DNA from: Clostridium aminobutyricum
GTDB lineage: Bacteria > Bacillota > Clostridia > Peptostreptococcales > Anaerovoracaceae
Assembly (NCBI RefSeq): GCF_017255415.1
Contig: NZ_JAFJZZ010000001.1
Coordinates: 496,001-560,000, forward strand
DNA: 64,000 nt
Direction of reading: 5' to 3'
Made by a program: the position numbers and the translations under genes. Under the pieces are notes generated by a model, which ran no database searches, had not been told where the DNA came from, and was given only the letters and a program-made list of their open reading frames with translations. The stretch's first letter is position 1, and the number at the start of each line of letters is the position of its first letter. Shown here in pieces: positions 54,883 to 63,322 of the stretch.

Positions 54883-56202
54883 ATGAAGAAAGCATTACAA
54901 TTTATTACAAATAAATTTTTGAATAAACAGCTTGGCCTGCGTGTCCGGCTGTTTAATATACTGGCAATGGCGGGAATTCTGGTCAGCTCCGGAGCGGCCA
55001 CTCTGGCTTTAATAACGGACGCCGGAGCGGAAGCCGCACCCTTCTGCTATCTTTCAACGCTGCTTGCCATCGGTTTGTTGTATTACTCCTATCGGAGCGG
55101 AAAATATCAACTTTGTTACATGATCACCGTTATTGCAGTCTTTTTGGTTGTTTTTCCGATTGTTTTTATCACAGGCGGAGGATTTCGAGGCTCTATGCCG
55201 TTGTACTTTATTTTCGCAGTTATTTTCACTGCGTTTATGCTGGACGGGAAAAAAATGTTTGTCATGGCGGGAATCGAACTGTCTGTCTATACGGGACTTT
55301 GTTTCTTTGCCTACTTCTTCCCCCAGTATATCATCTGGTACAAAGCGGAATGGAACATTGTGATTGACATTGTTGTCGGCCTGATTGCCGTCAGCGTTGC
55401 CCTAGGTGCCACCATGTACTTTCAGTTTCGTGTTTACGACGAACAGCAGCGGGAGCTTGAAAAGGCGCGAGAGCAGTTGGCGGCGGAAAATATAGCCCTT
55501 GAGCAGATCAACCGCCTGAAAACCGAGTTTTTGGGCAATGTTTCTCACGAGTTGAAAACGCCGCTGACGGTGATGTCCGGCTACGCCCAGACCACCAAAC
55601 AGCTTGCCCAAAATTCGGATACGCTGGAGGGCAGCGAAGTGTCCCGCCGGATGACCCTTATTTCCTCCGAGGCGGAGCGGCTTTCCCTGATGGTGGGGCA
55701 GGTTCTGGATGTGACCCGCATGGAGGAAGGCCGCATGGTCATGGAGCCGGTACGCTGCTACACAGATGAAATCATCCATACCGCCGTTGAAACCCATTAC
55801 CCTATCCTGAATAAGAACCAGAATCGGCTGGACATCCGCATCGAAAGCGGGCTCCCCGCCGTCCATGCCGACCCGGCACGGATCTCCCAGGTCATCGTCA
55901 ACCTAATCTCCAACGCGGTACGGTTTACGGTAAACGGCCTGATTACCGTATCCGCAAGGCGGGAGGGGCCTCATATCTTAGTCTGCGTGTCAGATACCGG
56001 TGTTGGAATCGCGGCGGAGCGGCTTCCCCATATTTTTGAGCGGTACAGCCAAAAACAAAAATCCGGCGGCGGTCAGGATACCGGCACCGGACTTGGATTG
56101 TATATCTGTAAGCATATCGTGGAGCAGCACGGCGGAGCAATCTGGATCGATAGCGAGGAAGGGCGCGGCACATCCATGTTTTTCACCCTGCCTGTACTGT
56201 AA
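54883..56202 (+). CDS. Sensor histidine kinase (second), six-helix membrane sensor
   Basis: 439 residues. An N-terminal domain with about six membrane helices (LFNILAMAGILVSSGAATLA to IVIDIVVGLIAVSVALG) has little extracellular sequence. It is followed by a short coiled coil, HisKA (H222 in NVSHELKTPL) and HATPase_c (NLISNAVRFT, TGVGI, TGTGLGLYICKHI). From the coiled coil on it is closely similar to the 52733 kinase, so one kinase half was duplicated onto two different sensors. It converges with the response regulator gene, three bases apart. Confidence 0.93.
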   Translation: MKKALQFITNKFLNKQLGLRVRLFNILAMAGILVSSGAATLALITDAGAEAAPFCYLSTLLAIGLLYYSYRSGKYQLCYMITVIAVFLVVFPIVFITGGGFRGSMPLYFIFAVIFTAFMLDGKKMFVMAGIELSVYTGLCFFAYFFPQYIIWYKAEWNIVIDIVVGLIAVSVALGATMYFQFRVYDEQQRELEKAREQLAAENIALEQINRLKTEFLGNVSHELKTPLTVMSGYAQTTKQLAQNSDTLEGSEVSRRMTLISSEAERLSLMVGQVLDVTRMEEGRMVMEPVRCYTDEIIHTAVETHYPILNKNQNRLDIRIESGLPAVHADPARISQVIVNLISNAVRFTVNGLITVSARREGPHILVCVSDTGVGIAAERLPHIFERYSQKQKSGGGQDTGTGLGLYICKHIVEQHGGAIWIDSEEGRGTSMFFTLPVL

Positions 56203-56205
56203 AGG

Positions 56206-56892
56206 CTAATACCGCACTTTGCTGAAAATGTATTCGTTTTTTCCGGGGCTGGACAGTTCAAACCAGCCAACCTCATCGAACTTCATCTTTCTGCGCAGAT
56301 TGGACACATGTGCCTTGACCGTGCCGGATGCGCCGGGGGACAGCTCGCCCCACGCACGGCGGTAGATTTCATTAAAGCTGAGCCGCTGTCCGGCAAACAG
56401 GGCGAAGCAGCCTAAAAGCTGCAGCTCTTTCAGCGTAAGCGGAATGCAAATTCCGTCCAAGGTGGCTTCTCCCGCAAGGAAATCAACCGTCAACGGAGGA
56501 AGTTCGATTTTCCCGGCGGACATAACCCCGTTTCTGCGAAGCTGCGCCGCTACATGGGCACTCAGTACATTCAAGTCATAGGGCTTGGTGACGTAATCGT
56601 CCCCGCCCTGAAGCAATCCCTTGATCACGCTCTCATTTTCATCCCTGCATGTCAGGAAGATGATGGGGGCGTTTGTTTTTTGCCGCAGCTCGGCGCAGAA
56701 GTCAAAGCCGGAGCCGTCCGGCATCATCACATCTAAAAGAATCAGGTCGGGGGCGTGTTCCTCCAGCAGAAACCGCGCCTTTGCAAGGGTGGCTGCGCAG
56801 ACGGCCTCATACCCCTTGCCCTCGAAATATTCCCGGTTGATTTCCAGCACATCGGCTTCATCTTCTACCATTAAGAGCTTTATTTTCTTCAT
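56206..56892 (-). CDS. OmpR/PhoB-family response regulator
   Basis: 228 residues. Receiver domain with acidic pocket E10-D11, phospho-acceptor D54 in ILLDVMMPDGSG and conserved Lys in VTKPYDLNVL; C-terminal winged helix with LTLKELQLLGCFAL and VKAHVSNLRRKM. It is on the strand opposite the two kinases and ends three bases from the second. It is the only response regulator in the window and so the likely common target of both kinases. It may control the DUF2442 and surface-protein genes divergent from it. Confidence 0.94.
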   Translation of the reverse strand: MKKIKLLMVEDEADVLEINREYFEGKGYEAVCAATLAKARFLLEEHAPDLILLDVMMPDGSGFDFCAELRQKTNAPIIFLTCRDENESVIKGLLQGGDDYVTKPYDLNVLSAHVAAQLRRNGVMSAGKIELPPLTVDFLAGEATLDGICIPLTLKELQLLGCFALFAGQRLSFNEIYRRAWGELSPGASGTVKAHVSNLRRKMKFDEVGWFELSSPGKNEYIFSKVRY

Positions 56893-57073
56893 CCCCTCAC
56901 CTCCGCTTTATTGAATTATTTTACCATATTTTATGTAAAAATGGAACGCCGGAAAATTCTTTTCAAAAAACGGTAAAGATTTCTTAACCCTACGCACAGA
57001 GAGATTTTTTTTTGATAATCTTGGATTATACCGGAACGTAAAAACGAAACCGGCAGAAATGAGGTGATAACGT

Positions 57074-57322
57074 ATGCTGCAAATAACCCGGGTGGACATT
57101 TTAGACGGTCAGACCTTGGACATTGAGCTTAGTAACGGCCATTTAATCTTGTTTGATACCCAGCGCCTGCCGGAAGCGGATCACAGCTACGACAGCTTGC
57201 GGGAATTGGAGGTGCTGCCCCGACCGAATACCGACGGCCGGAGCGTGTACTGGCGGGACGGCCCGCGGATTGCGCTGGAGGACATCCTGCACTGGCTGTC
57301 TATTCAAAACAATAATAAATAA
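57074..57322 (+). CDS. DUF2442-like small protein
   Basis: 82 residues: MLQITRVDILDGQTLDIELS, then NGHLILFDTQRLP, ending VYWRDGPRIALEDILHWL. The strand pattern and the terminal W..GP.I.LEDIL resemble DUF2442 proteins, which often regulate or accompany toxin-antitoxin or surface genes; function unknown. It starts after a GAGGTGATAACGT SD and lies 19 bases before the large surface-protein gene, probably co-transcribed. Confidence 0.65.
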   Translation: MLQITRVDILDGQTLDIELSNGHLILFDTQRLPEADHSYDSLRELEVLPRPNTDGRSVYWRDGPRIALEDILHWLSIQNNNK

Positions 57323-57340
57323 GAGGAGGAACGATCAAAA

Positions 57341-60300
57341 ATGAAACAAAAAAGAAAACGAATCGGCAGCCTGCTGCTGGTGCTGTGCATGGTGCTGACA
57401 ATGATGCCGGCGGTAGCGTTTGCCGAAACAGAAGAAAATGTCACCGTTTCAACGTCGTGGGATCTTACAGATGCGTTGGAATCGGCCACACCAAAAAACA
57501 TCACGGTGGACAGCACCTTAATCCAAATGAACACAACCACGGTGAATGCCAACCACACGCTGAACATTGCCGAAGACCAGATAGTAGAGGTCATGGGCAG
57601 TAAACTGACCATTCCCGCGGGTAAAACACTGACGGTGCAGGGCCCGGGAACCTTCAGGAATTGGTCAGCAGATGGTATCGTATTGGAGGGAACGCTCTCG
57701 TTAAAAGATGGGCTGACCTTTAATGTCCTTAATAACGCGGGTGCGGGAGGAGTGAGCATCGGCTCCAGCGGAAAACTTCAATCGGTGGATTGTGCGATAA
57801 CCATAGAGAATTCCGATGCTTCCAGCTCCGGCACCATTGGAATTACCGATTTCGGCACCATTGATATTCAAGGCGGCACGCTCTGGATTCAAAATCAATG
57901 TTTCGGTTCAATAGGAATTTTCTCCCTCAGTCAGATGACCGTGTCGGATGGATGCGAAATAACGATTGAGAACACTGGTGATATGTCAGTTGGAATTCTC
58001 TCCTATTCCAACAGTATGCTTATAACGGGGTCCGATCTTACCATTAAAAATAGCAGGCAGTCCGGCCAAAACACAGGCCTTTCTCTAGCGGGTACTGCTG
58101 ACATCGAAAACAGCCAAGTTGTGTTTGAAAATGATGCAAACGGAGTGGCCATTGATCCTAGCGACGGAGCTTTGACCTTTAAAGAATGCGAGATCACGAC
58201 AAATACTTCAAAATGGGGCATTTTTTCTTCGGAGGGTACAGGAGCAGTAGTCTATAAGGACTCTACGATCACCGTTCCGTCCGGCAAAGCAATGATAGCC
58301 CAAAATTTAGCTTCAGTCGGGGGGAGCGGTGCCTCAAAGATTATTTTGGCAGCAGGCGCCAAGCTTCAAGGCTACCCCATGCAGGACCGCGGCATACCGC
58401 TGACCTCAACAAACGAGATAACCGTGGGCGAGGCGGATGCAGCGGCCTCCCCCACAGGCTTGAGCGCGGGAACCTATACGTGGGACGGCACCTATTTTAT
58501 AAAGGGTGTTGATACCACCGCGCCCACGCTTTCGGCTGGAACGGTAAACCGTACCAGCGATACGGCGGCCACCATCGGCTTTACCACCAATGAAGCAGGT
58601 ACTGCGTTCTATGCGGTAGCGAACAGCGGCGCAGCAGCTCCCGCAAAAGAAGCTATTGCTGCTGGCGGCTTATCCCTTGGCACAGTCAGCGGCACAGTTA
58701 GCGGCAAAGACGTTACCCTGACCGCTGGGGCGAAGGACATCTATGTGGTGGTCAAGGATGCGGAAAACAACATCAGCGAGCCACTGAAAATAGAGGCTGC
58801 GGCGTATTCCGCGCCGGTCGGCGGCACGGGCTGGACGCTGGAGAATGACGGCCACCTGACCATCACCAGCAACGAGGGCATGACCGGCTGGATAGCTGCC
58901 GGCTATGCCCCCAAGGCCTCCGTCACCGCCCTGACCATCGGCGAGGCCGTGTCCAGCATTCCAGTCAACGCGTTTGTTAGCTGCCTCAATCTGGCCACGG
59001 TAACCTTTGACGGCACGCCGGCTGTGACAAGCATTGGCGGCAGCGCATTCTCTTACTGTGCCCTCACCGCCTTTACCATACCCGCCAATGTTAACGCGAT
59101 TAACCCCACAGCATTTGTCGGCACCCCGATTACCACATTTACCGTGGCGGATGGTAATACAGACTTCAGCGTCTCCGCACAAAGTGGCGCGCTGCTGACA
59201 GACGGCGGGGCCACGCTGTACGCCTTCCCTAAGGGGATAACCGGTGAATACACCGTGGAGGACAGCATTACCGCCATCGGCGGATTCGCGTTTGACGAAA
59301 CTGATCTTTCCATCGTCGTCATCCCCGATACCGTGACCTCCATTGGGGACAGTGCATTTCCGGGCGATTCCATGCTGACCGCCGTGTTTTTCGAGAGCAA
59401 TAATCCGCCCGCCATCGAAGGCAACGATAATTTTCTATATTGCGATAAGCTATCCTCCATCTATGTTCCGGCGGGCGCAGTGGATACCTACAAGGAGGTA
59501 CCCGGCCTAGCCAACTGCATCGATATAATCAAGGCGGACCCCGGTCCAAACCCCAACGTCAGCGATGAAGACGGGCTGAAAGCGGCGCTGGAATATGCGC
59601 TGCCGCAAACCATCACGATGACGGACGACATCACGGTGAGCGCGGGCAACGTTACAGTAGGCGCAGACCACACGCTGAACATTAACGGCAAAACCCTGAC
59701 CATCAGTAATAACAGGGGCATCATTACAAACGGCAAAGCCCTGACCATTAACGGCGGCGGCACGGTAACGATCGCCAACTCCGCCCAGAATGGTATTCGG
59801 GGCGGCAACGGTACCAGCAATATCGATGGCGGTACGCTGAACCTTGTAAATGTCACGGTGGATCTGGAGAACACAGGCAATTCCGGCGGCCTGTCCAATA
59901 TGAACATTACTATGGGCAACGGCGCCACCATCAACCTGAAGTCTCCGACAGCAGGAGGCCAGATCCGGTTAGGAGACGATAGAACCCTGACCATCAACAC
60001 CGGCGCCGCGGTGAACGTCAATGCTTTTACAGACAGGGGTATTGACATCCTGGGGGGCACAGTGCATGTAGACGGCGGCACGTTAAGCGTTAAGGTGGGT
60101 TCAGGGGTTAACCAGGGTATTTCCAGCAGCAAAGGCGGCAGCTTCCTGAAATATTCTTCCGGTATACTGTCTGCCACCACAGGAAGCGGGATTTATTTAA
60201 TTGGGACCTTAAAGGTCGAAGGCCTGGGCGGCAAATTCAAGGACCGGGGCACGGTCTTTACCGCTTCCGGGCAGGTCACGGTGGGCGACGGAAACGCAGC

Positions 60301-61939
60301 AGCCTCGCCGAACGGCTTGACGGAGGGCACATATCTCTGGAACGGCACTCAGTTCGAGAAACATGGGATCAATGTCACTACAGAGCCGCAGGATGCAACT
60401 GTCACACAGGGCGCAATCAGCGGCAGCCTGACTGTGGCGGCTGAGGCCAGCAACAACAGTCAGGTCAATTATCAGTGGTGGCAGCGCAATGAAGTACCAG
60501 GGGGTTTTTTTTACAGTGCGATTGCCGGGGCGACAGGCAGCAGCTTTTCCATCCCGACGAATTTAACGGCGGGGACTTATATCTTCCGCGGCCAGCTCAC
60601 CGCTGCGGGCTGCCATGACGGGTATACACGCGATGTAACTGTGACGGTGAACCCGCCGGCGTCTTCTGGTGGCGGTGGAAAGGGTGGCGGCGGTGGCGGC
60701 GCATCTGTTGTTACACCACCGACACAACCCACAACAGGAACAACAACCTCAGGAAATACCACAACAGCTACAACCACAGCTACAGCTGCTGTTAACAGCA
60801 GCGGCACGGCAACCGCATCCGTTACACAGGCACAGGTAAGCGAGGCCATTACCAAAGCGGCGGAAGCGGCGGCAAAGCAAGGCAACGGTGCGGCGGCGGT
60901 TGTAGAAATCAAGGTAACGGCTCCGGCAAATGCCAAAACCGTAGAAACCAGCATCCCCAAGGCAGCAATGGAACTGGCTGCGGACGGCAAAACAGCGGCA
61001 CTTACAGTGTCCACCCCTGTTGCGTCCCTCAGCTTTGACGCAGCTGCACTTTCCACAATAGCAGGAGAAGCGGCGGGAGTTGTGAACATATCGGCCTCCA
61101 TAGTAGACGCATCCACTCTATCCGCAGAAACACAGCAGCTCATAGGCGACAGACCGGTATTCAATTTCAGTGTCACCAGCGGCGAGCAGACGATCTCCCA
61201 GTTCGGCGGCAGTGTATCGGTATCGGTACCCTATTCGCCGAAAGCCGGCGAGGACTTGAACGCCATTGTCATCTACTACATCAATGGGTCAGGCAAACCG
61301 GAAGTCGTAAGCAATTGCAGCTATGATCCGGACACCGGCACAATCGGCTTCAAGACCAGCCACTTCTCCCAGTATGCGGTTGGCTACAATAAAGTGACCT
61401 TCAAGGATGTGGCTGAAAGCGCATGGTACGGCAAGGCCGTGAGCTTCATCGCGGCAAGGGGCGTAACCACAGGCACAGGAAACGGCAATTACAGCCCTGA
61501 CGCAAAGCTGACAAGAGGCGAATTCATCGTCATGCTGATGAAAGCTTATGGCATCGCTCCTGACACAGCGACCGCAGAGAACTTCGCCGACGCGGGCAGC
61601 ACCTATTACACAGGCTATCTGGCAGAGGCAAAACGTCTCGGCATATCCGGTGGCGTAGGCAACAACCTATTCGCGCCGGGCAAGGAAATCACCCGTCAGG
61701 AAATGTTTACCCTGCTGTACAATGCACTCAAAGCAATCGGCGAGTTGCCGGAAGGCAATACGGGAAAATCGCCGTCGGCATTCAGTGATGCGGGACAGAT
61801 CTCTTCCTGGGCGAAGGACGCCATGACATTGATGGTTAAAACCGGAACAGTCAGCGGCAGCGGCGGAAAACTTGCTCCCGGGGAAACGACCACCCGTGTC
61901 CAGATGGCACAGGTGCTGTATAACTTGATGAGCGAATAA
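57341..61939 (+). CDS. Large S-layer-homology surface protein with BspA-type repeats
   Basis: 1532 residues, SD AAGAGGAGG. A signal peptide ends in VAFAETEEN. Residues about 35-390 are beta-helix-like repeats (ITIENS..., GTIDIQGG...). About 500-730 are BspA-type leucine-rich repeats (VTSIGGSAFSYC, IGGFAFDETDLS, IVVIPDTVTSIGDSAF). About 740-1000 is a second beta-helix region. About 1107-1160 is a Gly- then Thr-rich linker. The C-terminus has three SLH domains (FKDVAESAWYGKAVSFIAAR, FADAGSTYYTG, FSDAGQISSWAKDAM) that bind cell-wall polysaccharide. A module is duplicated: ASPTGLSAGTYTWDGT (about 370) and ASPNGLTEGTYLWNGT (about 990). A probable adhesin or surface-layer component. Base composition is GC-rich compared with the flanks. 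Confidence 0.92.
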   Translation: MKQKRKRIGSLLLVLCMVLTMMPAVAFAETEENVTVSTSWDLTDALESATPKNITVDSTLIQMNTTTVNANHTLNIAEDQIVEVMGSKLTIPAGKTLTVQGPGTFRNWSADGIVLEGTLSLKDGLTFNVLNNAGAGGVSIGSSGKLQSVDCAITIENSDASSSGTIGITDFGTIDIQGGTLWIQNQCFGSIGIFSLSQMTVSDGCEITIENTGDMSVGILSYSNSMLITGSDLTIKNSRQSGQNTGLSLAGTADIENSQVVFENDANGVAIDPSDGALTFKECEITTNTSKWGIFSSEGTGAVVYKDSTITVPSGKAMIAQNLASVGGSGASKIILAAGAKLQGYPMQDRGIPLTSTNEITVGEADAAASPTGLSAGTYTWDGTYFIKGVDTTAPTLSAGTVNRTSDTAATIGFTTNEAGTAFYAVANSGAAAPAKEAIAAGGLSLGTVSGTVSGKDVTLTAGAKDIYVVVKDAENNISEPLKIEAAAYSAPVGGTGWTLENDGHLTITSNEGMTGWIAAGYAPKASVTALTIGEAVSSIPVNAFVSCLNLATVTFDGTPAVTSIGGSAFSYCALTAFTIPANVNAINPTAFVGTPITTFTVADGNTDFSVSAQSGALLTDGGATLYAFPKGITGEYTVEDSITAIGGFAFDETDLSIVVIPDTVTSIGDSAFPGDSMLTAVFFESNNPPAIEGNDNFLYCDKLSSIYVPAGAVDTYKEVPGLANCIDIIKADPGPNPNVSDEDGLKAALEYALPQTITMTDDITVSAGNVTVGADHTLNINGKTLTISNNRGIITNGKALTINGGGTVTIANSAQNGIRGGNGTSNIDGGTLNLVNVTVDLENTGNSGGLSNMNITMGNGATINLKSPTAGGQIRLGDDRTLTINTGAAVNVNAFTDRGIDILGGTVHVDGGTLSVKVGSGVNQGISSSKGGSFLKYSSGILSATTGSGIYLIGTLKVEGLGGKFKDRGTVFTASGQVTVGDGNAAASPNGLTEGTYLWNGTQFEKHGINVTTEPQDATVTQGAISGSLTVAAEASNNSQVNYQWWQRNEVPGGFFYSAIAGATGSSFSIPTNLTAGTYIFRGQLTAAGCHDGYTRDVTVTVNPPASSGGGGKGGGGGGASVVTPPTQPTTGTTTSGNTTTATTTATAAVNSSGTATASVTQAQVSEAITKAAEAAAKQGNGAAAVVEIKVTAPANAKTVETSIPKAAMELAADGKTAALTVSTPVASLSFDAAALSTIAGEAAGVVNISASIVDASTLSAETQQLIGDRPVFNFSVTSGEQTISQFGGSVSVSVPYSPKAGEDLNAIVIYYINGSGKPEVVSNCSYDPDTGTIGFKTSHFSQYAVGYNKVTFKDVAESAWYGKAVSFIAARGVTTGTGNGNYSPDAKLTRGEFIVMLMKAYGIAPDTATAENFADAGSTYYTGYLAEAKRLGISGGVGNNLFAPGKEITRQEMFTLLYNALKAIGELPEGNTGKSPSAFSDAGQISSWAKDAMTLMVKTGTVSGSGGKLAPGETTTRVQMAQVLYNLMSE

Positions 61940-62001
61940 AAATCTTAACTATGTACAAAGAAGAAGCAGCGTGAGACAAATATAATAGTCACAGATATTG
62001 A

Positions 62002-62041
62002 AAAAGCACAGGGAGTCAAATGATAGACTCTCTGTGCTTTT
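62002..62041 (+). terminator. Terminator after the SLH protein gene
   Basis: AAAAGCACAG-GAGTC pairs with GACTC-CTGTGCTTTT around AAATGATA, followed by TATC. Confidence 0.85.
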
Positions 62042-62205
62042 ATCTTCGTATTTAACGTTTTGCTATCGACTTTTCTGAATACAAATCTTGTGATACTCGC
62101 CATACCTTACAATGTTTTATATAACGATTCGATATTTTTTGTGTTAAAAAAGTCGAGCATCGTTAAAGGAGCTTTGGTATTATGTAGATACAAGGAGGTG
62201 AGATA

Positions 62206-63072
62206 ATGTTAAACGAATTAAATCGTGTGATTGACTATATTGAAGACCATTTAACTGATGATGACCTATCTCTTGAAATGATTTCTGAATATGCCAGGGT
62301 TTCCGACTATCATTTTAGAAAGATATTCTTTTATATTTCAGGATTGACGCTTAGTGAATATATCAAAAACAGAAAATTGTCGGAAGCAAATAAGGATTTA
62401 TTACAGGGAGAAAAAGTGACAGATGTTGCTTTTAAGTATGGTTATGAGTCATTGGATGGCTTTACTCGAGCATTTAAAAAATGGAGTAATTTTTTACCCT
62501 CAGATGTAACAAAAAAAGGCATAAGTAAATCGTTCCCAAAACTTTCATTCGTAATAAATATCAAAGGAGGAGTATCTATGGAATGTAGAATTGAAAATAA
62601 ACCAGCGTTTAATTTAGTCGGTGTAAGCAAACGTGTCCCTATGCAATTTGAAGGTGTTAATAACGAAATCGTAAAGCTTGCACAAAGTATAACGAACGAA
62701 CAAAAAGAAGAAATGCATTCTCTTCAAAATATAGAGCCTTATGAAATTGTCAATGCTTCTTATGATGCGGATGCCAATTTCTTAAAAGAAGAAGGGGATT
62801 TAACTCACTTGATAGGTGTTTTGACGACTGAAAATCAAGTAAGTGATATATTAGAAAAAGTGCCGGTCGAAGCCTATACTTGGGCGATATTTCCAAATGA
62901 AGGGCCATTTCCTGTTACGTTACAAGAAACAATGGCAAAAATATATTCAGAATGGTTTCCTTCTTCCAATTATGAAGTAATCAATGCCCCTACTTTTTCT
63001 TTTACCAAAATGAATGAACATAAAAAAGATTACGCTTATAGTGAAGTTTGGATTCCCGTTCGACAGAAATAG
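62206..63072 (+). CDS. AraC-type regulator with GyrI-like effector domain
   Basis: 288 residues. Residues about 5-105 are a two-HTH AraC DNA-binding domain (ISEYARVSDYHFRKIF; VAFKYGYESLDGFTRAFKKW). From about 125 to the end lies a GyrI-like (SOUL/Rob-type) small-molecule-binding domain (MECRIENKPAFNLVGVSKRV). The order matches Rob/BltR-like regulators that sense drugs. An SD (AAAGGAGG, 62563-62570) stands exactly before the ATG at 62578 that opens the GyrI-like part, so this domain might also be made alone. Low GC returns here, after the GC-rich block. Confidence 0.92.
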   Translation: MLNELNRVIDYIEDHLTDDDLSLEMISEYARVSDYHFRKIFFYISGLTLSEYIKNRKLSEANKDLLQGEKVTDVAFKYGYESLDGFTRAFKKWSNFLPSDVTKKGISKSFPKLSFVINIKGGVSMECRIENKPAFNLVGVSKRVPMQFEGVNNEIVKLAQSITNEQKEEMHSLQNIEPYEIVNASYDADANFLKEEGDLTHLIGVLTTENQVSDILEKVPVEAYTWAIFPNEGPFPVTLQETMAKIYSEWFPSSNYEVINAPTFSFTKMNEHKKDYAYSEVWIPVRQK

Positions 63073-63106
63073 AAATTAAACACACACAAATCATTCTGAT
63101 AAAAGG

Positions 63107-63140
63107 CGAGAGCTGTCAACCTTTAGCTGACAGCTCTCAT
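63107..63140. terminator. Bidirectional hairpin between the AraC gene and tRNA-Ser
   Basis: GAGAGCTGTCA pairs with TGACAGCTCTC around ACCTTTAGC. It lies just downstream of both converging genes. Confidence 0.8.
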
Positions 63141-63142
63141 AT

Positions 63143-63230
63143 TGGCGGAGAGTTAGGGATTCGAACCCTAGGTCCGGTAAAGGACACGGCATTTCGAGTG
63201 CCGCACGATCGACCACTCTGACAACTCTCC
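63143..63230 (-). tRNA. tRNA-Ser (anticodon CGA)
   Basis: On the minus strand it starts GGAGAGTTGTCAGAGTGGTC and ends with the acceptor complement ACTCTCC, then G and an encoded CCA. The anticodon loop is CTCGAAA, anticodon CGA, reading UCG. The T arm GGGTTCGAATCCC is canonical and a long variable arm is present, as required for serine. Confidence 0.96.
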
Positions 63231-63322
63231 AAATATAAATTGTGGCTGATTTTGATCTCAGACACTCGTCTATTATACCTATTTACCCTTCGTCGGTCAA
63301 GCAAAAGTGTCTTGATTTTAGC

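Noticed and set aside
59488-61176. Long antisense frames opposite the SLH surface-protein gene
   Set aside because: They arise from the GC-rich repetitive codons of the real gene; no SD, no domain and low-complexity translations.
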